Shown one piece after another: positions 7,871-16,060 of a stretch of DNA of 64,000 bases. The DNA is taken from positions 1 to 64,000 of the forward strand of contig NZ_JBHSFQ010000029.1 of NCBI RefSeq assembly GCF_042653925.1, written 5' to 3'. The notes below the pieces were generated by a model. That model saw nothing but the letters and a program-made list of their open reading frames with translations. It made no database searches and was not told where the DNA came from. This DNA is from Nocardiopsis_B mangrovi. GTDB lineage: Bacteria; Actinomycetota; Actinomycetes; Streptosporangiales; Streptosporangiaceae. Made by a program: the position numbers and the translations under genes. How positions within the stretch are numbered: position 1 is the first letter of the stretch; each line of letters begins with the position of its first letter.

Positions 7871-9494
7871 GTGGCAGCTTCACCCCGGTCTTGGTGTAGG
7901 GCATGACGGACTGCGCGAAGCGGAAGATGCCGAGCGGGTCGAAGTTCTCCTTCACCTGCTGGAGCCGCGTGTAGTGGTTCCCGGGCCCGTAGTAGAGGTC
8001 GTGCCAGCTGTACGAGGACGAATTCCACTTGGGGTCGCTCAGGTCGACGTCCGGGTAGCCGATGTAGCAGCCGTCGGTCATCCGGTCCTCGCCCGTCCCG
8101 TTCGGGATGGGCACCCCGCCGGTCGACTTGAACATGTTGCGGTACAGGGTGCGGATCCACTTCAGCTCGTCGACGCCCTTTCCGGGCGCGGGCCAGTAGA
8201 TCTGGTGCTGGATCTTCATGATGGAGTCGCGCTGGTAGGCGGCGGTGGCGCTGCTCCTCGGGCGGTTGATCGCGGAGCCGTAGGAGTCGACCTGGACCAC
8301 GGCGTTGCGCTTGACCGACGTGCCTTCCCCGGCCAGCGCCTTCCACATCGCCTCGATCTGCTCCTTGCCCATGGGCTTGCGCAGGTAGGCGGACTTGTGC
8401 TTGCCGCAGCTCAGGTTGTCCACGGGATCGAGCGTCTTGTCCGTGGTGTTCCAGGTGAGTTTGGCGGGCGTGGTGAGCGAGCTGAGGGCCGGGTACTCGC
8501 CGTAGGCGTTGTCGAGCGACATGAACCTCGGCTTGTGCCCCCGGTCCATCGCCTTGAGGAACGCGTTCATCCGGTCCTTGGCGTGCGGAACGGACGCGTC
8601 CATCTGCGCGATGAGCCCGATCTGCTCCTTGCTGCGATGCGTCAGGAGCAGGATCCCGAACAGGGCGGAGAACTCGTCGCGCATGCCCCGGTGCTTGTCC
8701 CAGAAGCCCCCGAAGTTGTTCACGATCCGGGTGAAGTCGTCCTTGCGGACGTCCTTCCACGGCCAGCCGCCGGCCGACAGCAGGACGTGCTTGGGCGCGG
8801 TGGGCAGGTTGTGGAGGTAGAACTTCGTCACGAGGCCGAAGTTGCCCCCGCCGCCTCCGGTGTGGGCCCACCACAGCTCTTTGAGCTTGGGGTCCTTGCT
8901 GTCGGCGGTCGCCTTGACCAGCTTCACCTTCTTGTCGGCGCCGACGACGGCGACCTCCACCCCGTAGAGGTAGTCGACGGTGAGGCCGAACTGCCGCGAG
9001 AGCAGGCCGAAGCCTCCGGCGGGGATGTGCCCGCCCATCCCGACGGTGGAGCAGGAGCCGCCCGGGAGCGTCTTCCCGGTCGCGAGGAAGAGCCGCTTGC
9101 GCAGGTCCCCGTTGGTCGCACCGGCCTCGACGCAGACGACGTCCTCGCCCTTGGGGCCCTTCTGCTTCTCGGTGTAGATCCCGTCGAGCAGCGAGACGTC
9201 GATGATGACCCGGACGTCATCGGAACAGACGAAGTTCTCGTAGCAATGGCCGCCCGCACGGACCGTGATGCGGTCGCGTTTGGCGACCTTGGGTCGTTCT
9301 CGGACGGCTTGCTCCAAGGCGTAGCGGGCCTCGTCGCTCGAACGCACCAGCCGCACGTACTCCGGGCGTGAGCTCCAGCGGGGGTTGAAGCCCCGGCACA
9401 GGGAAGGGTAGCGCCGGTCCCCCTCCATGACCTTGATCCCGCCCCTGTCCGTGATGCTCGATGGTTGACTCTTGGTCTTGGTCTGCGTTGCCAT
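6900..9494 (-). CDS. Berberine-bridge type FAD oxidoreductase with long basic repeat tail
   Basis: An 864-residue fusion. Residues about 25-540 form a complete PCMH-type FAD domain plus C-terminal BBE domain. His83 in the GGHCYE motif and Cys148 in GGSCSTVGMGGH sit where bicovalently flavinylated members attach FAD. GGGGGNFG and the terminal YYGPGNHYTRLQQVKENFDPLGIF follow the family pattern. Relatives oxidise alcohols, sugars or alkaloids with O2. Residues about 541-864 are unlike the family: alanine, arginine, lysine and threonine-rich, about ten degenerate repeats of 17-20 residues around AAKSGQTRTT. This resembles histone H1-like nucleic-acid-binding tails. The start at 9494 is preceded by GGCAGGTGA. 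There is no signal peptide, so it is probably cytoplasmic. Confidence 0.85.
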   Translation of the reverse strand: MATQTKTKSQPSSITDRGGIKVMEGDRRYPSLCRGFNPRWSSRPEYVRLVRSSDEARYALEQAVRERPKVAKRDRITVRAGGHCYENFVCSDDVRVIIDVSLLDGIYTEKQKGPKGEDVVCVEAGATNGDLRKRLFLATGKTLPGGSCSTVGMGGHIPAGGFGLLSRQFGLTVDYLYGVEVAVVGADKKVKLVKATADSKDPKLKELWWAHTGGGGGNFGLVTKFYLHNLPTAPKHVLLSAGGWPWKDVRKDDFTRIVNNFGGFWDKHRGMRDEFSALFGILLLTHRSKEQIGLIAQMDASVPHAKDRMNAFLKAMDRGHKPRFMSLDNAYGEYPALSSLTTPAKLTWNTTDKTLDPVDNLSCGKHKSAYLRKPMGKEQIEAMWKALAGEGTSVKRNAVVQVDSYGSAINRPRSSATAAYQRDSIMKIQHQIYWPAPGKGVDELKWIRTLYRNMFKSTGGVPIPNGTGEDRMTDGCYIGYPDVDLSDPKWNSSSYSWHDLYYGPGNHYTRLQQVKENFDPLGIFRFAQSVMPYTKTGVKLPRPRQAEGAAAGTRAAARPARAGGGRATATARAAGTRAGGTRGAAKAAGTTRSRPAAARSAAAKTGGTTRTRAATRGAAPKTAGTTRTQAARGTAKTTPARGAAKAKTTRAPAAAKSGQTRTTARTTTRASAAAKSGQTRTTTRATRTPAAAKSGQPRTTARMARASAPAKGGQSRTTSRATKAPAASKNGPSRTTARATPASAAGKGGQARTTARSTRAPAAAKSGPARTTSRAARAPAAAKSGPTRATARMARASAPAKGGQSRTTTRAPAAAKSGRTRATASAGRTRAAAQGGRAQATARTGAGRAAAPAARGRAAAAKKG

Positions 9495-9663
9495 GCCGCT
9501 CACCTGCCCTTCATGCCGTTGCGGCGGTGCCTTTGCGGCCGGGCGTCTACCGCAAACCATGCCAAAACAACCCCAATGGGGACGCACTGTTCATTCACTT
9601 GGCCCAACACACCGAAGGCCCCTGCCTCGGGGGAGAGACAAGGGCCGGGAGGAGTAGGAGGGG
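9495..9663. other. Intergenic, no gene seen
   Basis: The 169 bases between the last DUF397 gene and the flavoenzyme start hold the ribosome site of the latter. A weak GC-rich hairpin region around 9615-9650 may terminate DUF397 transcription. No coding sequence was recognised. Confidence 0.5.
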
Positions 9664-9840
9664 CTACAGGGCGTCGATGTCGGCGAGGAGGGCGGTCCAC
9701 TCGCGTGCCGGAAACACCAGGCTGCCGAGCTCCCTGTGCCGAGTGTCGCGCACCAGGGTGGACAGCCCCTCCGCCACCTCGACGCAGTGGCCGCCGTTGC
9801 CATCGCTGTAGCTGGACTTATGCCAGTTCGGGGCGCTCAT
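9664..9840 (-). CDS. DUF397 protein (first copy)
   Basis: A 58-residue DUF397 protein: MSAPNWHKSSYS at the N-terminus, a GGHCVEVAEG block, a VRDTRH block and the closing FPAREWTALLADIDAL. In actinomycetes such proteins follow an XRE/DUF5753 regulator and act with it as an antitoxin-like or developmental partner (AbaA/BldB-related systems); this role is by family. Here the regulator is missing: only the last codons of one remain, overlapping this ATG. It is the most downstream of three DUF397 copies on the minus strand. Confidence 0.88.
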   Translation of the reverse strand: MSAPNWHKSSYSDGNGGHCVEVAEGLSTLVRDTRHRELGSLVFPAREWTALLADIDAL

Positions 9841-9890
9841 AGCCGTCCCTTCACCTCTCGTATGAACTTCGCGGACTCGTTGGGGCCGGG
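9837..9890 (-). pseudogene. C-terminal stub of an XRE/DUF5753 regulator
   Basis: Reading into the DUF397 start, the minus strand encodes NESAKFIREVKGRL followed by TGA overlapping the DUF397 ATG. That is the typical last turn of a DUF5753 regulator and the typical TATGA coupling to its DUF397 partner. No upstream part of the regulator is present, so I read it as the end of a deleted gene. Confidence 0.5.
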
Positions 9891-9903
9891 GGAGCGGAGG
9901 GGG

Positions 9904-10083
9904 TTACAGGGCGTCGATGTCGGAGAGGAGGGCGGTCCACTCTCGTCGGGGGAACGTCAAAGTGCCGAGCGTTCTGTTCAGTGTGTCCCGCATCTGAACT
10001 CGTGTCGCCCCGTCCGTACGCGCTTCCACGCACGAGCCGCCGGCGTTCGACCAGGATGACTTGGTCCATGTCTCGTTCAGCAC
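9904..10083 (-). CDS. DUF397 protein (second copy)
   Basis: A 59-residue DUF397 protein beginning VLNETWTKSSWSNAGGSCVEA, with the conserved VQMRDT centre and closing FPRREWTALLSDIDAL. The GTG at 10083 is preceded by GAGGTGAT at good spacing; a longer in-frame ATG at 10110 lacks one. It lies 54 bases downstream of the third copy and has no regulator partner of its own. Confidence 0.88.
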   Translation of the reverse strand: MLNETWTKSSWSNAGGSCVEARTDGATRVQMRDTLNRTLGTLTFPRREWTALLSDIDAL

Positions 10084-10137
10084 GTGATCACCTCGCTGCG
10101 CGCAGACCATGCCAGGCAGGGTCGGGAGGCGGATGGG

Positions 10138-10308
10138 TTATAGCGCGTCGATGTCGGAGAGGAGGGCGATCCACTCGCGGGTGGGGAAGGACAGCATGGC
10201 GGCGCGGGGACTCTTGGTGTCTCGAATCAGGGTCACGGTGCCCTCCGACACTTCCACACACTCCGATGACGCGCCGCTGTAACTGCTCTTGTGGAACTCA
10301 GAGTTCAT
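10138..10308 (-). CDS. DUF397 protein (third copy)
   Basis: A 56-residue DUF397 protein: MNSEFHKSSYSGASSECVEV, then TLIRDTKSP and FPTREWIALLSDIDAL. Its start overlaps the end of the preceding XRE/DUF5753 gene by 11 bases, the normal paired arrangement. The partner regulator has lost its DNA-binding half. Confidence 0.88.
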   Translation of the reverse strand: MNSEFHKSSYSGASSECVEVSEGTVTLIRDTKSPRAAMLSFPTREWIALLSDIDAL

Positions 10309-10870
10309 CTCGAACCTTCCTGATCATCTTCAGTGATGCCGCAGGGGGCGAAGCCACGGCTTGCAGCTCCCCCCACAGGGCGACATGACGCCGGACCTCA
10401 GGTAGAGAGTCAAGGATGCTCCCACCGCCCGTCGAATCGCCGTAGATCAAGGTGGCGCCCTCCCGCGTGGTCAGGACACGGAAGGGGCCGGAATTCCCTG
10501 GAGAGTCGTCGGTCTCGAAGGGGACGACCTGAATCCGGACCCGCCCCGATTCTGCCAGGTCGATGAAGCGGCTGAGCTGTTGGTGCATCGATTCGGCCCC
10601 GCCGACCTTGCGAAGAAGTACCGATTCACAGAGCGTGACCCACAGCGCCGGACCACCGGGCCGGGTCAGCGTGCGAAACCGGTTCATGCGCCCCATCACG
10701 AGCCGCTCGATGTGCTCAGGAGGATCGAGTGGCCGTCCGACTCTGAAGATCGAACGGGCGTAGCCCTCGACCTGGAGGAATCCGGGTACGAGGACGGGGG
10801 CCCAACTGCGAATCTCTGTCGCTCGCTCCTCGGAGCGCGTGACCTGGCCGACACCTGGGGCGGCGGAACC
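10298..10870 (-). pseudogene. XRE regulator lacking its HTH half (DUF5753 domain only)
   Basis: The frame encodes the DUF5753 domain in good order: EIRSWAPVLVPGFLQVEGYARSIF, then WVTLCESVLLRKVGG, MHQQLSRFIDLA, VRIQVVPFE and IYGDSTGGG. The normal protein has about 100 residues of XRE HTH before this. Here a TGA near 10871 interrupts the frame just upstream of the domain, and no start codon follows until the GTG at 10699, inside the domain. No HTH-coding sequence is seen beyond the stop. I conclude a 5' deletion; a 133-residue product from 10699 could still be made but would not bind DNA. Confidence 0.7.
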
Positions 10871-10912
10871 TCATGGCCCGGCGCCTCCGCTGTTTCGGCC
10901 TGATCGTCTGTT

Positions 10913-10944
10913 GCCCTGCCCCGAGTGAGGGGGCGGGGCAGGGC
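10913..10944 (-). terminator. Terminator of the kinase-led catabolic operon
   Basis: A perfect 10-bp stem (GCCCTGCCCC/GGGGCAGGGC) with a 12-base loop lies 49 bases downstream of the FGGY kinase stop codon, in the gap before the decayed XRE gene. Confidence 0.7.
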
Positions 10945-10992
10945 AGCAGGTTGCCGTCGGTACGCGATCCTGAGCGGGATCCGATCAGGGGG

Positions 10993-12417
10993 CTACACGG
11001 CCGGAAGGCCGGACTCCCGGGCCGCGATCCAACGGGCGAACACCTCGTCGTAGCGGGAACTCCGCCGATCGTCCGGCGCTACCACGCTGAACGTGAGGCC
11101 GAGCCGGTCGCGCGCCTCGTCGAGGTCCCGAACTTCGCCGATCCCCACCAGCGCGAGGGCGGCCGCGCCGAGCAGGGTCACATCGGGGTCGTCGGCGACG
11201 TGAACGGGCCGCCCGAGGACGTCCGCGCGCAGCCGCGCCACGTGTGCCGAACGCGCCGACCCACCCGCGAACAGCATGGGCAGTTCCCGACCCGGATCCA
11301 GCAGATCCGCACCCTCCCGCACGGTGAAGCCGCCCCCCTCCTGCGCGGCACGCAGGATCTCCGCCGGCCCGTGGTCCGAGGTCTGGCCCACGAGCGCTCC
11401 CCGCGTATCGGGCCGCCAGCGGGGAAACCGCTCACCGGAGAGACCGGGGAAGACGAGCAGGTCGCGACTGCCCACCGGCACGGCGCTGAGCCTCTCGTCG
11501 TCGACGGCTCCCACCAGCGACCGCCACCGTGCGACCGCGCCGCCGGTCATCCCGGTCGCACCACCGGCGGTCCACATCCCGGGAACCATGGCCGGATTCA
11601 CCACGGCACCGACCCGGGCACGGGCGGGATCGTCGATCAGGCGGGCGAGGACATCGGTCGTCCCCGCCACGTCCGCGATCCCCGACGACGTGTTGCCGAG
11701 CAGCACCGCGATTCCGGCCGAACCGTCGGGACCGCCCGAGACCACCGGGGTCCCCTCCGGCAGGCCGGTGTGCTCGGCTCCGGCGGCGTGCAGCCCCGCG
11801 ACCACCACGGTGGGTTCCACCTGCGGCGGGAACCAGCCCTCCGGGAGTCCCAGCGACCCCAGCGCGCCGGACTGCCAGGACCGGGTGCGCACATCGGAGG
11901 CCAGGGTGTAGGCGGCGTCCACGGTGTCCGATGCCACGTGACCGGTCAGCCGCGTCACGAGGAAGTCCTTGGGACTCAGCAGCGCGCGGACGCGCTCCCC
12001 GAGACCGGACTCCGCCAGCTCCAGGGCGAGGGCGAGGGCCCCGCCCGAGAGCGCGGGACGCCCGCCCCTGGCGAGTAGTCCCGCCCGCTGCGCATCCGGC
12101 ATGCGGTGGAGCAGGCCGAGGCCGCGGGTGTCGGCCCACCCGCCCGCCGGCAGCACCGGGTCGAGGCGCGCGTCAACGGCGACGCTGCCGATGTGCGCGG
12201 AGACGCACAGCGCGCGAGGACGGCGATCCACGTCGAGCTCGCGCAGCGACGCGCCGACCTCGGCGAAGAGTTCGGCGGCGTCGAAGGCGTCGCCGACGCT
12301 GGCCGTACGCGCCACCCGTGCGGAGCGCAGCAGCCGGCCCGAGAGGCCGAACAGCCCGGACCGCACGGCGGAGGTACCGACGTCGACGGCGACGACGGCG
12401 GGTTCCGCGGCGCTCAT
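10993..12417 (-). CDS. FGGY-family carbohydrate kinase
   Basis: A 474-residue kinase of the FGGY/ASKHA fold. The N-terminal phosphate-binding motif is VVAVDVGTSAVRSGLF. GGPDGSAG is in the middle, and the C-terminal FGGY-like segment is FAGGSARSAHVARLRADVLGRPVHV, followed by the adenosine motif LLGAAALA. Known members phosphorylate xylulose, ribulose, glycerol, erythritol or gluconate. The Gln/Asp substrate loops do not let me choose. It is the last gene of the seven-gene operon and overlaps the GntR gene by four bases. A sugar kinase downstream of CoA-thioester enzymes is unusual and suggests that the substrate is a polyol- or sugar-acid-like compound. Confidence 0.85.
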   Translation of the reverse strand: MSAAEPAVVAVDVGTSAVRSGLFGLSGRLLRSARVARTASVGDAFDAAELFAEVGASLRELDVDRRPRALCVSAHIGSVAVDARLDPVLPAGGWADTRGLGLLHRMPDAQRAGLLARGGRPALSGGALALALELAESGLGERVRALLSPKDFLVTRLTGHVASDTVDAAYTLASDVRTRSWQSGALGSLGLPEGWFPPQVEPTVVVAGLHAAGAEHTGLPEGTPVVSGGPDGSAGIAVLLGNTSSGIADVAGTTDVLARLIDDPARARVGAVVNPAMVPGMWTAGGATGMTGGAVARWRSLVGAVDDERLSAVPVGSRDLLVFPGLSGERFPRWRPDTRGALVGQTSDHGPAEILRAAQEGGGFTVREGADLLDPGRELPMLFAGGSARSAHVARLRADVLGRPVHVADDPDVTLLGAAALALVGIGEVRDLDEARDRLGLTFSVVAPDDRRSSRYDEVFARWIAARESGLPAV

Positions 12418-13130
12418 TCGGCGTCGATCCGCAGCAGGAGCGGGAACTCCGGAAGGGTCCAGCTGTTGGTGTACTCCACGGCGCGCTCGGTGTCGGAGTA
12501 GGTGACACGGAGGGAGTGCAGCACCGCCCCGCCGATCGTCGCCGAGAGCAGTTCCGCCTCCGCCGGCTCCAGCAGGGCCGCCGTCATGGTCTGATCCGCC
12601 CAGCGGAGCTTCAGGCCGTGCTTCTCCGTCAGGGTGCGGTAGAGGGAGCCCTCCACCAGCGGGTCCCGCGCCAGACCGGGCGCGACGGCGTAGGGGACCC
12701 ACGCCTCCTGCACCGCCGCCGGCACCCCGCCGACGAGGCGCAGCCGCTTGATCCGGTTGACGGCGTCGCCGATCTCCAGGCCCAGCCCTTGCGCGATCTG
12801 TTTCGGGGCCTTCTCCTCCGTGGCCGAGAGGACCCGGCTGGTGACGGCCTCCTCGGGGCTGGCGAGCTCTTGGGCGAACGAGCGCAGCCGGTTGAGCCGC
12901 CGTCCGCGGCGCGGGTTCTCGCGCACGTAGGTGCCGCTGCCGCGCTTGCGGGTGACCAGCTCATCGGTGAAGAGCAGGTCGAGAGCCTGCCGCACGGTCA
13001 TCCGGCTCACCCCGTACCGGCGGGCGAGTTCGGACTCGCTCTCCAGCTTCGAGCCGGCTTTCAGTGCGCCCGAGGTGATCTGCGAGGAGATGTCGTCATA
13101 GATCACTCGGTAGAGGACGCTTCGCGCCAT
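12414..13130 (-). CDS. GntR/UTRA-family regulator (HutC subfamily)
   Basis: A 238-residue regulator. Residues about 8-72 are the GntR winged HTH (LESESELARRYGVSRMTVRQALDLL). About 95-235 are a UTRA ligand domain beginning near TSRVLSATEEKAP and ending with VEYTNSWTLPEFPLLLRID. HutC members usually repress the operon that encodes them and release on binding a pathway metabolite. The gene is embedded in the operon, one base from the CoA-transferase and overlapping the kinase. The TGTCTAGACA palindrome ahead of the first gene is the likely operator. Confidence 0.88.
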   Translation of the reverse strand: MARSVLYRVIYDDISSQITSGALKAGSKLESESELARRYGVSRMTVRQALDLLFTDELVTRKRGSGTYVRENPRRGRRLNRLRSFAQELASPEEAVTSRVLSATEEKAPKQIAQGLGLEIGDAVNRIKRLRLVGGVPAAVQEAWVPYAVAPGLARDPLVEGSLYRTLTEKHGLKLRWADQTMTAALLEPAEAELLSATIGGAVLHSLRVTYSDTERAVEYTNSWTLPEFPLLLRIDAE

Positions 13131-14338
13131 CAGATGACGCCCTCCGCACGGAGCCGGTGGATCTCTTCGGCGCTGCGCCCCAGAATGGTCCCGTACACAT
13201 GGTCGTTGTCCTCGCCCACCTGCGGCGGTGCCTTGCGCACCGTGGGCGGTGACTTCTCCATGTGAATGGGATTGTTGGGCATGCGGATCGTTCCCAGGGA
13301 TGGATGTTCCACCTCGGCAATCATGCCACGCGCGGCCAGCTGTGGTGAGGCCGCGGCTTCGCGGACGCTGGCGACGTTGGCGTAGGGCACCCCGGCCTCG
13401 TCGAGACGGCGGGCGATCTCCGCGCGGGGGAGCCGTCCGGCCCAGTCCTGGATCACCGATTCCAGGGCGGCCTGGTCGGCCATCCTGCCCTCCACGGTGG
13501 CGTAGCGCGGATCGGTGGAGAGGTCGTCGCGGCCCATCACCGAGCAGAGCTTCGGGAACAGCGAGGCCGTCCCGGCCTGGATGTAGATCGGACCGTCGGC
13601 GGCCTCGTACACGTTCACCGGCGCGGTGAGCAGGTCGCGCGACCCCGACCGGGGCATCTCCAGCCCGAGCATGAGCTCCGCGATCAGGCGGGTGCCCAGC
13701 GCGGAGAACATCGTGTCGTAGCTGGCGACGTCGACGAGCTGGCCCTCACCGGTCCGCTCCCGGTGGGCCAGCGCGGCCATGGCCCCGATCGCCCCCTGGT
13801 AGCCGGTGGTGTAGTCGGCGATGTAGGTCCCGCTGAGCGTGGGCTTGCCGTCGGCTTCGCCCGTCATGCTCATCAGACCGGACGACGCCTGGGAGATCGC
13901 GTCGAACAGGGCCCGGCGCGAGTCCGGCCCCGTCTGCCCGAAGCCGGAGATCGAGACGAGGATGACGGATTCGTTGAGCTCCTTCATCCGCTCGTACCCC
14001 AGCCCCATCTTCTCCAGGGTGCCGGGCCGGAAGTTCTCCACGACGATGTCGGCCCAGCGCACCAGGTCCTCCAGGACCGCTTTGGCGTCGGGGTGGCGGG
14101 TGTCCAGGGTCGCGGCCTGCTTGTTGCGGTGGTAGAGGAACATGTAGATGCTCTCGCCCCGCCAGTACGGCCCGTGGTGGCGGGAGTCCTCGCCCCGGGG
14201 GCGCTCGACCTTCACCACCTCGGCGCCGAAGTCCCCGAGGATCTGGGCGCACAATGGGCCCGCGATGAAGCGTGAGAGGTCGAGGACCTTCACGCCGTCG
14301 AGCGGTCCCGGGGTGCTCCCGCTGTCCTTGTGCTCCAT
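13130..14338 (-). CDS. Class III (CaiB/BaiF) CoA-transferase
   Basis: A 402-residue family III CoA-transferase, full length. N-terminal LDLSRFIAGPLCAQILGDFGAEVVKVE is the CoA-binding start, and WADIVVENFRPGTLEKMGLGY is a family hallmark. Asp146 in FDAISQASSGLMSMTG aligns with the catalytic Asp that forms the acyl-anhydride intermediate. Such enzymes move CoA between carboxylic acids (formyl/oxalyl, carnitine, mesaconyl). Here the substrate is unknown. Partners in the operon are two hotdog hydratases and a ThDP enzyme. The oxalate assignment suggested by a ThDP neighbour is weak because that neighbour does not look like oxalyl-CoA decarboxylase. Confidence 0.88.
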   Translation of the reverse strand: MEHKDSGSTPGPLDGVKVLDLSRFIAGPLCAQILGDFGAEVVKVERPRGEDSRHHGPYWRGESIYMFLYHRNKQAATLDTRHPDAKAVLEDLVRWADIVVENFRPGTLEKMGLGYERMKELNESVILVSISGFGQTGPDSRRALFDAISQASSGLMSMTGEADGKPTLSGTYIADYTTGYQGAIGAMAALAHRERTGEGQLVDVASYDTMFSALGTRLIAELMLGLEMPRSGSRDLLTAPVNVYEAADGPIYIQAGTASLFPKLCSVMGRDDLSTDPRYATVEGRMADQAALESVIQDWAGRLPRAEIARRLDEAGVPYANVASVREAAASPQLAARGMIAEVEHPSLGTIRMPNNPIHMEKSPPTVRKAPPQVGEDNDHVYGTILGRSAEEIHRLRAEGVI

Positions 14339-14354
14339 GTCGGCCTCCTCGCCG

Positions 14355-16049
14355 TCAGCCCGCGTAGGGGGTGAACGCCTCGTAGGTCCAGGCGTTGGCC
14401 TCGCGGTCCAGCACGACGTCGACGACGAGGGGCGCTCCGGAGGCGAACCCCTCGCGCACCGCGCGCACCATCGACTCCCGGTCGGTCACCCGGATCCCGT
14501 CCAGCCCCATGCCGCGGGCCACCTGGGCGAAGTCCACGTCCCGGAAGTCCACGCCGACGGTACGCCCGTTGAAGTGCAGGACCTGCTCCTGGCGGATGTT
14601 GCCGTAGCTGGAGTCGTTGAGGACCGCGACGACCACGGGGCCGCCGACCCGGGCGAGGGTCTCCAGTTCACCGAGGCTCATGCCGAGGGATCCGTCCCCG
14701 ATCAGGGCCAGCACGGGCCGCTCCGGGGCGTCGGAGACCGAGGCGATCGCGGCGGGCAGGGCGAAGCCCATGTTCCCGAACCCGACCGGCTTGATGTAGC
14801 GGTAGGGGACCGGCATCTCCCACAGGAACGACCACACCCCGGGGTTGCCGGCGTCGGGGATCAGCACGGCGTCCTCGGGCGTGACGTCTCTCAGCGCGCG
14901 CACGACGACGGCCGGCGACACGGTGCCCGGGTTCTCGGGCTCGACGGAGGCGCTGAGCTCCCACCACTCGCTCTCGGCCTTCTGCAGCTCCGCGATCCAG
15001 TCGGCGCGGGAGCCGCGCGCCCGATCGGCCTGCGCCGCGGTGGCCGCGGTGAGGTCGCGGGCGAAGGAGGCGACGTCGCCGACGACACCGGTGGTCACGT
15101 CGGCGTAGTACCGGCCGATCATGGCCGGGTCGATGTCGACCTGCACGACCTCGGGCAGCCGGCGGCGCCAGCGCGTGGTGGAGACCGCGTTGAGGCTGTT
15201 GCCCAGCGCCAGCACGAGGTCGGCCTCGCCGATCACCCGGGTGGTCAGGTCGGTCCCCATGCGGCTCAGCGCACCGAAGACGAGCGGGTGGGTGGTCGGG
15301 ACCGCGCCCATGCCGTTGAACGTGGTGATGACCGGGATGTTCAGCGCCTCGGCCAGCGCGAGGACGTCGTCGGACGCCTTCCCGCGGTTGCCGCCGTTGC
15401 CGAGCCAGATGACCGGCTTCTCGGCCGCGAGCACGCGGGCGGCGACCGCCTCGACCTGGCCGTTCGCCGCAACGGGGCGCGACCCCACCCAGGAACGGGC
15501 CGGGTGCACGGCGGGCACCTCCGGCGGGTTCTCGACCGGCTGCTCGATGGTGTCGCGGGCGAAGTCCAGGTGCACCGGGCCGGGGTTGCCGGTCATGGCG
15601 TTGATGTAGGCCTCTTCCATGGCCTGCTTGATCGACGTGGGGTGGGCGACCAGCCGCCCGTACTTCACGTAGTTGCGGAAGATGTCGACGTGGTCGGCGT
15701 TCTGCGCGTCGTCCTTGTGGATGTTCTCGCCGTTGTTGTTGCAGGTGATGATGATCGCGGGGCTGGAGTCGCGGAACGCCCCGCCGACGCCGGTGAGCAG
15801 GTTCGTGGCACCGGGCCCCGTGGTCGAGATCGCCACGGCGGGACGGCCGGTGAGCCGCCCGTAGGCGTCGGCCATGACCGCCGCCGCGTTCTCGTGGCGG
15901 GTGTGGACGAACTCGATGGCGTCCGTGTCGATGATCGCGTCGCTGATGGCGAGTGTCTGCCCGCCGACCACGCCGAAGACGTGGGTGACTCCGAGCGATT
16001 CCAGCATCTTGACGACGAGCTCGCCGCCGGTCATCTCCGTCATTACCAT
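14355..16049 (-). CDS. ThDP-dependent enzyme of the acetolactate synthase/decarboxylase family
   Basis: About 564 residues with all three ThDP-enzyme domains. The N-terminal Pyr domain carries the catalytic Glu in FVHTRHENAAAVMADAYGR, followed by ISTTGPGATNLL. A central domain includes WLGNGGNRGKA. The C-terminal PP domain has the GDGSLGMSLGELETLARVGGP to LNDSSYGNI motif that binds Mg-diphosphate. The family includes acetolactate synthase, benzoylformate decarboxylase, 2-hydroxyacyl-CoA lyase and oxalyl-CoA decarboxylase. The sequence looks like a generic acetolactate-synthase-like lyase and I do not assign a substrate. Start is uncertain: ATG 16049, ATG 16043 or a GTG at 16064 overlapping the upstream stop. 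Confidence 0.82.
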   Translation of the reverse strand: MVMTEMTGGELVVKMLESLGVTHVFGVVGGQTLAISDAIIDTDAIEFVHTRHENAAAVMADAYGRLTGRPAVAISTTGPGATNLLTGVGGAFRDSSPAIIITCNNNGENIHKDDAQNADHVDIFRNYVKYGRLVAHPTSIKQAMEEAYINAMTGNPGPVHLDFARDTIEQPVENPPEVPAVHPARSWVGSRPVAANGQVEAVAARVLAAEKPVIWLGNGGNRGKASDDVLALAEALNIPVITTFNGMGAVPTTHPLVFGALSRMGTDLTTRVIGEADLVLALGNSLNAVSTTRWRRRLPEVVQVDIDPAMIGRYYADVTTGVVGDVASFARDLTAATAAQADRARGSRADWIAELQKAESEWWELSASVEPENPGTVSPAVVVRALRDVTPEDAVLIPDAGNPGVWSFLWEMPVPYRYIKPVGFGNMGFALPAAIASVSDAPERPVLALIGDGSLGMSLGELETLARVGGPVVVAVLNDSSYGNIRQEQVLHFNGRTVGVDFRDVDFAQVARGMGLDGIRVTDRESMVRAVREGFASGAPLVVDVVLDREANAWTYEAFTPYAG

Positions 16050-16060
16050 CACTTTCGTTG

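Noticed and set aside
10731..10900. Intact N-terminal HTH for the DUF5753 gene by programmed frameshift
   Set aside because: No HTH-like sequence was found in any minus-strand frame upstream of the TGA near 10871.
13130..16049. Oxalate degradation (formyl-CoA transferase plus oxalyl-CoA decarboxylase)
   Set aside because: The ThDP enzyme follows the acetolactate-synthase-like RHENAA pattern, and the hotdog hydratases, MHS transporter and FGGY kinase have no role in that pathway.
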